Positions 1 through 3,453 of a stretch of DNA of 5,031 bases are shown here, in pieces. A program made the position numbers and the translations under genes. Source of the DNA: Candidatus Ratteibacteria bacterium (GTDB taxonomy: Bacteria > Ratteibacteria > UBA8468 > B48-G9 > JAFGKM01); contig JAQVEU010000079.1 in the NCBI GenBank assembly GCA_028697565.1, forward strand, positions 1 to 5,031. Reading direction: 5' to 3'. Position 1 is the stretch's first letter; every line of letters begins with the position of its first letter. Below the pieces are notes generated by a model. It was not told where the DNA came from. It was given only the letters and a program-made list of their open reading frames with translations, and ran no database searches.

Positions 1-951
1 ATATTGGTAAAGGAAGGACTTCGCAAAATACCTTTTACACCTCTTAAAGGGCTTGCATATCTTATTGAGAAACAGAAGATTAAAGAGCCCGTATATATAA
101 AAGATGTTGCAATGAAAATCACTCCACTGATTAACTCTCCCGGGCGGTTTGGAAAACCAGATGTCTCTCTGAAGCTGCTAATGGAAAAAAATGAGCGCCA
201 CATTAGAGAAATAGTTGAAGAGATAGAGCAGATAGACAGGGAACGGTACAAAATAGTAACAAAAACAATAAATAATATAAAAGAAGATGAGTTGGAAAGT
301 GGCTTTGTCATTTCAAAAAAGATATCATCAGGGATGTGTGGTCTTATTGCTTCAAGGCTAACAGGAAAATATAGCAGACCATTTCTGGTAGGAAGTATCT
401 CCAACGACTATGTTAAGGGGTCCATCAGAGCACCTGAAAACTATGATATACATAAATATCTTAAACCATTAGGAAGATATATGATTTCCCTTGGAGGACA
501 TAAAGAGGCAATGGGATTCAAGTGCCCTGTTAAGAATGCAACAAAGATAAAAGACCTTTGGTATCAGATAAAATGGGAAAATACAAAAAAGCAGGATTAT
601 TATGATTGTCCTTTGGATATAAAAGAACTTAACCCTTCAACAATAGAAGAGGCATTTGAATATCTACAGCCCTTTGGAAAAGGAAATCCTGAACCTGTCT
701 TTCTCTGTAAAGATGTCCACTTAGAAAAGGTATCTATCAGGAATAGTAGCAATAGTGGAGGCATCTGGTTAAAAAAAGATGATGCTATCTATGAAACAGT
801 ATTGAATGGTTTCATAGATAATATACCACATAATATTAAAAAAGCAGATGTATTATATACACCATATCTACGTAAACACAATAATCTTTACAGAATAATA
901 CTAAAAGTGCGGAAGATTTATAGTGAAGAACTGCACTCTGTTCATATTTAA
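1..951 (+). CDS. recJ: RecJ-type single-stranded-DNA exonuclease, C-terminal part (5' end outside window)
   Basis: The reading frame is already open at base 1, so the start lies upstream and the N-terminal DHH catalytic motifs are not visible. Counting from the TTG at position 4, several RecJ hallmarks appear in order. There is an INSPGR stretch (residues 43-48), like the family's N-A-x-G-R linker. A helical region with NERHIREI follows (63-70). The DHHA1 domain runs about 98-175, with GLIASRL, a KGSIRAP substrate-binding stretch and the GGH motif at 164-166. PFGKGNPEP at 223-231 marks the start of the OB-type domain, which continues to the stop. Known RecJ degrades single-stranded DNA 5'->3' in recombination and repair in the cytoplasm. 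The C-terminus looks intact. The residues after GGH read KEAMGF where many homologues have an AAG-type sequence, a conservative change. A RecJ-like DHH phosphoesterase paralogue is possible, but the OB domain favours RecJ. The stop codon abuts the repeat region directly. Confidence 0.88.
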   Translation: MLVKEGLRKIPFTPLKGLAYLIEKQKIKEPVYIKDVAMKITPLINSPGRFGKPDVSLKLLMEKNERHIREIVEEIEQIDRERYKIVTKTINNIKEDELESGFVISKKISSGMCGLIASRLTGKYSRPFLVGSISNDYVKGSIRAPENYDIHKYLKPLGRYMISLGGHKEAMGFKCPVKNATKIKDLWYQIKWENTKKQDYYDCPLDIKELNPSTIEEAFEYLQPFGKGNPEPVFLCKDVHLEKVSIRNSSNSGGIWLKKDDAIYETVLNGFIDNIPHNIKKADVLYTPYLRKHNNLYRIILKVRKIYSEELHSVHI

Positions 952-973
952 GTAGCGAGTAGCAAGTAGAGAG
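951..973 (+). repeat. Left heptamer tract, three AGTAGNN units
   Basis: The units AGTAGCG, AGTAGCA and AGTAGAG follow one another, with a trailing AG. The first base is the last base of the recJ stop codon. Its reverse complement matches 21 of 23 bases at the beginning of the right tract, so the two form an imperfect inverted pair around the region. Confidence 0.88.
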
Positions 974-1009
974 AAATCTCCCCTAACCCCTCTTTTTTAA
1001 AGAGGGGAA
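974..1009 (+). repeat. Hairpin element, forward copy 1 (36-bp exact repeat)
   Basis: This is identical over 36 bp to 1347-1382. It holds a perfect 9-bp stem, CCCCTCTTT at 987-995 and AAAGAGGGG at 999-1007, with a TTT loop. The right arm can instead pair with CCTCTTT at 1011-1017, giving two mutually exclusive hairpins. The second hairpin is followed by only one further T before AATT. Confidence 0.9.
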
Positions 1010-1018
1010 TCCTCTTTT
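987..1018 (+). terminator. Possible recJ transcription end: overlapping hairpins
   Basis: These are the first strong hairpins after the recJ stop. Stem 987-1007 and the alternative stem 999-1017 (AAAGAGG/CCTCTTT, loop GGAAT) could each form in the recJ transcript. The second has TTTT at its 3' side, but part of that run is within the stem, so the usual uridine tract is poor. This is a weak candidate, offered because no better recJ terminator is visible. Confidence 0.25.
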
Positions 1019-1020
1019 AA

Positions 1021-1055
1021 TTCCTTCCTTTTGTAAAGGAATGTTAGGATGGATT
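1021..1055 (-). repeat. Hairpin element, inverted, diverged copy
   Basis: A 7-bp stem TTCCTTT/AAAGGAA (1025-1031 and 1035-1041) is followed by the GGATGGATT tail typical of the inverted copies. It corresponds to 1428-1461 in the right-hand block, with several differences around the stem. Confidence 0.75.
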
Positions 1056-1095
1056 GCTTCTCCCTCCTTTTATAAAGGAGGGTTGGGGTGGATTT
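1047..1095 (-). repeat. 49-bp exact repeat, copy 1, containing an inverted hairpin element
   Basis: This is identical over 49 bp to 1453-1501. It spans the tail of one element and a full inverted element (1061-1095). The latter has a perfect 9-bp stem, CCCTCCTTT (1062-1070) and AAAGGAGGG (1074-1082), with loop TAT. Confidence 0.9.
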
Positions 1096-1105
1096 TCTAT
1101 CTTTT

Positions 1106-1164
1106 CCCTCTCCCTTTGTTCTCCTGTTGCCCCTCCCTATGAGGGGAGGGGATAAAGGGGAGGG
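1106..1164. repeat. Large nested GC-rich hairpin
   Basis: The inner stem is a perfect 8 bp: CCCCTCCC at 1130-1137 and GGGAGGGG at 1144-1151, with loop TATGAG. An outer stem pairs CTCCCTTT-type sequence (around 1110-1117) with AAAGGGGAG (1154-1162), allowing a bulge. It differs from the 35-bp elements in length and loop but has the same CT/GA strand bias. The right half is also a G-quadruplex motif. Confidence 0.75.
1143..1164 (+). other. Predicted G-quadruplex motif
   Basis: Four G-tracts of 4, 4, 4 and 3 G are separated by loops A, ATAAA and A. This fits the standard G3+ N1-7 rule. Its first two tracts are also the right arm of the hairpin at 1130-1151, so the hairpin and the quadruplex would compete. 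Confidence 0.65.
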
Positions 1165-1168
1165 TGAG

Positions 1169-1272
1169 AACTTTTCCTATACTCTCTACCCCCACCTATA
1201 AATAAACTCTAAATCCAAAACACTAAACCTAAAAATCCTCTCTAACCACCCCTACCTATATCCTCCCCCCTC
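1169..1272 (+). other. 104-nt stretch with no G on the plus strand
   Basis: From 1169 to 1272 the plus strand contains only A, C and T. It includes an A/C/T-rich low-complexity core with a repeated ACCTATA (1194-1200 and 1254-1260). No gene, promoter or clear hairpin lies inside. It begins right after the G-rich arm at 1143-1168, so purine and pyrimidine bias flips abruptly. Confidence 0.9.
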
Positions 1273-1303
1273 GTATGGGGAGGAATTGAAGGGAACTGCC
1301 CTT
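1261..1303. repeat. GC-rich hairpin pair
   Basis: The first hairpin is TCCTCCCC at 1261-1268 with GGGGAGGA at 1277-1284, loop CCTCGTAT. A second small stem follows, AAGGG at 1289-1293 with CCCTT at 1299-1303. The first resembles the inner stem at 1130-1151 in sequence and loop style, suggesting that the two are diverged relatives. Confidence 0.65.
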
Positions 1304-1308
1304 TCACC

Positions 1309-1342
1309 AAATCCCCTTTAACTTTCCCTTATCAAGGGGAGA
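1309..1342 (+). repeat. Hairpin element, forward, diverged copy
   Basis: It starts AAATCCCCTTTAAC like the family consensus and has a short stem CCCTT (1326-1330) / AAGGG (1334-1338) with loop ATC. It lies immediately left of the exact forward copy at 1347-1382. Confidence 0.65.
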
Positions 1343-1346
1343 ACCT

Positions 1347-1382
1347 AAATCTCCCCTAACCCCTCTTTTTTAAAGAGGGGAA
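1347..1382 (+). repeat. Hairpin element, forward copy 2 (36-bp exact repeat)
   Basis: This is identical over 36 bp to 974-1009, including the 9-bp stem with TTT loop. It opens the right-hand block that repeats the order forward element, inverted element, inverted element seen at 974-1096. Confidence 0.9.
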
Positions 1383-1389
1383 CTTTTTT

Positions 1390-1426
1390 AACCCCGCTTT
1401 AATAAAGGGGGGAATTGGGGGGATTT
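1390..1426 (-). repeat. Hairpin element, inverted, extra copy in right block
   Basis: The stem is CCCCGCTTT (1392-1400) with AAAGGGGGG (1404-1412), one G-G mismatch and loop AAT. A second G6 run follows at 1417-1422, then ATTT. No counterpart exists in the left block. Its presence explains most of the length difference between the two blocks. Confidence 0.8.
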
Positions 1427-1427
1427 C

Positions 1428-1461
1428 TCCTTCCCTTTTTAAAGGAAGGTTGGGATGGATT
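1428..1461 (-). repeat. Hairpin element, inverted copy
   Basis: CCTTCCCTTT pairs with AAAGGAAGG (1441-1449) with one bulged C, and the GGATGGATT tail follows. This is the right-block partner of 1021-1055. Confidence 0.75.
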
Positions 1462-1501
1462 GCTTCTCCCTCCTTTTATAAAGGAGGGTTGGGGTGGATT
1501 T
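1453..1501 (-). repeat. 49-bp exact repeat, copy 2, containing an inverted hairpin element
   Basis: This is identical to 1047-1095. The perfect 9-bp stem lies at 1468-1476 and 1480-1488 with loop TAT. Confidence 0.9.
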
Positions 1502-1517
1502 CATCTTTGCTTTCATT

Positions 1518-1547
1518 CTCGCTACTTGCTACTCTCTACTCGCTACT
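1518..1547 (-). repeat. Right heptamer tract, four AGTAGNN units on the minus strand
   Basis: Read on the minus strand, the units are AGTAGCG, AGTAGAG, AGTAGCA and AGTAGCG, then AG. The orientation is opposite to the left tract. It ends about 45 bp before the flavodoxin stop codon. The 1548-1591 remainder holds only a weak 5-bp stem (CTTCT 1546-1550 / AGAAG 1557-1561). Confidence 0.88.
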
Positions 1548-1591
1548 TCTTAGGCGAGAAGATTAGAGTATCTACTACCCATGGCCAAAAA

Positions 1592-2098
1592 CTACTGCCC
1601 AGAACTATTTATCAGTTGAGATTCTTTTAAACACTGTACAACTATTTCTTTTAATTTTTTAAAGTCCTCATGGACCTGTTTGCCCTTAATATCCATTTTC
1701 CCTATGATATTTCCACCTTTTGACTTTACAAGTTGACAAAAATGTTCCATTGCCCTTTCTTTCCCTTTTCCACTACCGTATGTTATAAACAGAAATATTT
1801 TTTTACCTGTGAGGTCTGTACTTTCAAGGAAGGTACGTATAGCAGGAGTTATGTTAAACGCCCATACAGGAGAACCTAAAAATACTACCTCTGCCTTTTT
1901 AATATCCGGAACATATTCAAGTTTTACTTTCTTTTTTCTAAAAGCATTTATGCAGTTTGTCAAAAAGGTTCCAGTATCAGATGTTTTTAAAGGATTTACT
2001 GCAACAGAAAATCCTTCTGACCTGAGATACTCTGCTATATATTGTGAAAGCATCTTTGTACTTCCTGAAAGAGAGAAGTAGACGATAGAAATTTTCAT
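1592..2098 (-). CDS. Flavodoxin-family protein
   Basis: This is a 168-residue cytoplasmic protein of flavodoxin size and fold. It starts MKISIVYFSLSGSTK, where residues 9-15 match the family phosphate-binding loop that holds the FMN phosphate. GSPVW at 75-79 supplies the usual aromatic residue of the first FMN ring loop, and TYGSGKG at 106-112 fits the second ring-side loop. Family members carry electrons between redox partners or reduce small substrates. The partner here is unknown. It is the last gene of a leftward set, 41 bp after the zinc-finger membrane protein gene. No good Shine-Dalgarno site precedes the ATG: AGGTGA occurs but about 18 nt away. It ends in TAG, and reading past it would add only 14 codons before TAA. 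It could instead be a flavodoxin-like NAD(P)H oxidoreductase, but the glycine-rich SGST loop favours FMN flavodoxin. Confidence 0.87.
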   Translation of the reverse strand: MKISIVYFSLSGSTKMLSQYIAEYLRSEGFSVAVNPLKTSDTGTFLTNCINAFRKKKVKLEYVPDIKKAEVVFLGSPVWAFNITPAIRTFLESTDLTGKKIFLFITYGSGKGKERAMEHFCQLVKSKGGNIIGKMDIKGKQVHEDFKKLKEIVVQCLKESQLINSSGQ

Positions 2099-2139
2099 AT
2101 TTTTATGATACCGTATTCACCTAAAATTTTCAAGGATAT

Positions 2140-2925
2140 TTATAGAGATGTCCAGAATGTCCTCCATAGAATATATATAACCAGAAGAGAAATACATATC
2201 GCAACAAAAGTAAATGCAGTACCAGGAAGTATTGATTTAAGTATAACTATCACCAAAACACATACAATCGGGATACCAAATCCATAAATTATCCATCTCT
2301 TTATCTCTTCCTTATGTCTTGCAATATCCTGTTTTATAGAAAGTATGGGATTATTGCTATTTCCACACTCTATACATTCATCTGAATTACCGGGATTGGT
2401 TGTCCCGCACTCACCACATATCCATATCTCTCCTTTTTGTATCTTACTTTCTCTTTCAGCAATTTTTATCTTATGGGCAATTTCAGGAGTTTCTTTTATA
2501 GAACGGGCCCTATAATAATACGAAAGTGCTTCATCATATTTCCTCTGTGTGAAATATATATCTCCTATTTCTATTAATATCTCAGACCTGTGTGGATTTC
2601 TTTTAGCATTTTCCTTAAGAACTTTGAGTTTTTTTTCTATTCTACTCCTGAATTCTAACTCTATACCCCGATTTTCAAGAATACGAAAGACAAGATAGGC
2701 AATAGGTAGAGGTAAGACCGCCCAGAAGCCAATAGAAAAATGTGAAAAGGGCAAAGAGAATAATATACACAGGGCAGTTATCAATCCAAGCACAAATAAC
2801 TCACTGCTCTCTATTTCTTTATCAATATACCTGTTAAAAACACAAAAATAAAACTCCACTGCAAGAATTATCAGAATAGCACCGAACTTCAAGCCGAGGA
2901 AAAAACCTGCACCATAATCAATCAT
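2140..2925 (-). CDS. Membrane protein with one TPR and a RanBP2-type zinc finger
   Basis: I do not recognise a named family for this 261-residue protein. Hydrophobic segments at about 5-30, 43-60 and 64-82 are followed by a charged soluble part. That part has one TPR-like helix pair (about 114-147, with the GDIYFTQRKYDEALSYYYRA pattern). Next comes a Cys4 knuckle with W168, C170, C173, N177, C184 and C187. The spacing W-x-C-x2-C-x3-N-x6-C-x2-C matches the RanBP2-type zinc-finger rule exactly. Two further membrane segments (about 211-232 and 234-254) close the protein. The soluble TPR/zinc part is therefore a loop between the third and fourth helices, probably cytoplasmic by its positive flanks (an inference). 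A role in protein-protein contact is likely, but the partner and function are unknown. The ATG is preceded by AGAGGT at 9 nt spacing, overlapping the stop of the upstream lipoprotein gene, so the two are probably co-translated. Confidence 0.8.
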   Translation of the reverse strand: MIDYGAGFFLGLKFGAILIILAVEFYFCVFNRYIDKEIESSELFVLGLITALCILFSLPFSHFSIGFWAVLPLPIAYLVFRILENRGIELEFRSRIEKKLKVLKENAKRNPHRSEILIEIGDIYFTQRKYDEALSYYYRARSIKETPEIAHKIKIAERESKIQKGEIWICGECGTTNPGNSDECIECGNSNNPILSIKQDIARHKEEIKRWIIYGFGIPIVCVLVIVILKSILPGTAFTFVAICISLLVIYILWRTFWTSL

Positions 2926-2934
2926 AATAAAGAT

Positions 2935-2940
2935 ACCTCT
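2935..2940 (-). promoter_or_regulatory. Ribosome-binding site overlapping the upstream stop codon
   Basis: AGAGGT on the minus strand lies 9 nt before the ATG at 2925. Its first base is the last base of the TAA that ends the lipoprotein gene. This fixes the start of the membrane protein and suggests translational coupling. Confidence 0.7.
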
Positions 2941-3278
2941 TACTGAACGTTAACATTACCTGTTGATGGGTCATACATAAAACTCATACCTTTCGGTGGC
3001 TCAGGTAGCTTCTCAATATACTTTTTTTCCACCAGTTCACTCAGAGAAGAAGGATACCTTCCTTCCTGTATGTGAAATGTGTTTATCCTATCTTTGAGAT
3101 AAAGGATATCATCCATTGCCTTTGACTTTTTCATCGCGGTTCCCATCACACCACCATACTTCTCTACAGCATTCAAAGGAGTAAGTTCCTCTTCTACCTT
3201 CTTTTTACGGCTGCAGGATACAGAACATAGAAGTATACTGCATATACACATTCCCATTATAATTTTTATCTTATCCAT
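2940..3278 (-). CDS. Small putative lipoprotein with GspG-like C-terminal motif
   Basis: This protein has 112 residues. A positively charged start (MDKIKI) is followed by a hydrophobic stretch and the sequence LLCSVSC, giving a probable lipid-attachment cysteine at position 22 before a KKK-rich segment. The lipobox is imperfect, since -3 is S rather than L or V, so a plain signal anchor is possible. The C-terminal half (about 66-112) has the patterns EGRYPSSLSELVEKKYI, LPEPP and YDPSTGNV. This closely recalls the globular end of type II secretion major pseudopilins (GspG) and related exported proteins. The N-terminal pilin methylation motif is absent. It is therefore probably an exported protein that uses this small fold, not a pilin. 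It is the first gene of the leftward set, with 14 bp to the next gene. A G-run (3282-3287) lies 3 nt before the ATG as a weak ribosome site. Confidence 0.75.
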   Translation of the reverse strand: MDKIKIIMGMCICSILLCSVSCSRKKKVEEELTPLNAVEKYGGVMGTAMKKSKAMDDILYLKDRINTFHIQEGRYPSSLSELVEKKYIEKLPEPPKGMSFMYDPSTGNVNVQ

Positions 3279-3298
3279 TTTCCCCCCAGTTCTAATTG

Positions 3299-3304
3299 AT
3301 TATA
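3299..3304 (-). promoter_or_regulatory. Putative -10 box for the leftward lipoprotein operon
   Basis: TATAAT on the minus strand lies about 20 bp upstream of the lipoprotein ATG. No good -35 box is found at 16-18 bp spacing (ATACGG or TATACG), and no extended -10 TG is seen. If used, it would leave a leader of only about a dozen nucleotides. It is plausible because three same-strand genes follow. Confidence 0.45.
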
Positions 3305-3380
3305 CCCTATTTTTTAGTATCCGTATATGAAGTTCTCGTTAGTAAAACACATGATATTAAGTTCAAAACCCTTGATTCGT

Positions 3381-3390
3381 ACAGGTCTGT
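3381..3390. promoter_or_regulatory. Small inverted repeat next to the kinase -35 box
   Basis: ACAG-GT-CTGT has 4-bp arms and ends on the first T of the -35 box. A second weak pair, TCAA/TTGA (3363-3366 and 3372-3375), lies just upstream. Both are short enough to be chance, but the position would suit an operator. Confidence 0.25.
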
Positions 3391-3418
3391 TGATAAAAAT
3401 ATGAGAAAACGATATAAT
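3390..3418 (+). promoter_or_regulatory. Sigma70-type promoter for the sensor kinase gene
   Basis: The -35 box is TTGATA (3390-3395) and the -10 box is TATAAT (3413-3418), separated by exactly 17 bp. This is 5/6 and 6/6 to consensus. Transcription would begin around 3425, giving a leader of about 30 nt. The -10 lies inside a perfect 12-bp palindrome, TATAATATTATA (3413-3424). Confidence 0.8.
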
Positions 3419-3442
3419 ATTATAATAATTATCAATAATAAA

Positions 3443-3450
3443 AAGGTGAT
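3443..3450 (+). promoter_or_regulatory. Kinase ribosome-binding site before a double ATG
   Basis: AAGGTGAT matches the 3' end of the consensus Shine-Dalgarno sequence. It ends 3 nt before the ATG at 3454 and 6 nt before a second in-frame ATG at 3457. Spacing slightly favours the second, so the protein may begin one residue later. Confidence 0.65.
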
Positions 3451-3453
3451 AAA

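Larger units (their letters stand above)
951..1547. repeat. Composite repeat region: CT/GA-rich hairpin elements bounded by inverted heptamer tracts
   Basis: This gene-free stretch lies between the convergent recJ and flavodoxin genes. Its edges are tandem AGTAGNN heptamers in opposite orientation (951-973 and 1518-1547). Inside are at least eight copies of a roughly 35-bp element. Its consensus begins AAATCYMCCC, continues with YAACCC, and ends in a hairpin CCCYYCTTT-N3-AAAGRRGGG. Forward copies are at 974-1009, 1309-1342 and 1347-1382. Inverted copies are at 1021-1055, 1061-1095, 1390-1426, 1428-1461 and 1467-1501. Larger GC hairpins sit in the middle (1106-1164 and 1261-1284). Block 974-1096 reappears as 1347-1502 with one extra element inserted. 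Base composition is unlike the AT-rich genes on either side. Any open frames here, such as the plus-strand one at 1415-1630, are repeat translation and not genes. The region could be accumulated non-autonomous mobile elements, a transcription terminator cluster or a structural DNA region. Confidence 0.9.

Noticed and set aside
1184..1260. tRNA or structured small RNA in the G-free stretch
   Set aside because: With no G on the plus strand (no C on the minus), GC pairing is impossible on either strand, and no cloverleaf can form.
951..1547. CRISPR array
   Set aside because: Repeats are in both orientations, spacing is irregular, elements abut one another without unique spacers of constant length, and no cas gene is near.
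1415..1630. 71-codon plus-strand open frame with repeated PPFIKEGWGGF-like peptide
   Set aside because: It is a translation of the hairpin elements, which explains the repeated peptide. It lacks a proper ribosome site and overlaps the flavodoxin 3' end.
1809..2081. 90-codon plus-strand open frame
   Set aside because: It is antisense to the flavodoxin gene, which has clear family motifs, and it shows no domain of its own.
2105..2287. 60-codon plus-strand open frame
   Set aside because: It is antisense to the C-terminal membrane segments of the zinc-finger protein and has no independent support.
3419..3424. Second leftward -10 from the TATAATATTATA palindrome
   Set aside because: The sequence at the matching -35 position on the minus strand (ACCTTT) is far from consensus, and a closer -10 exists at 3299-3304.
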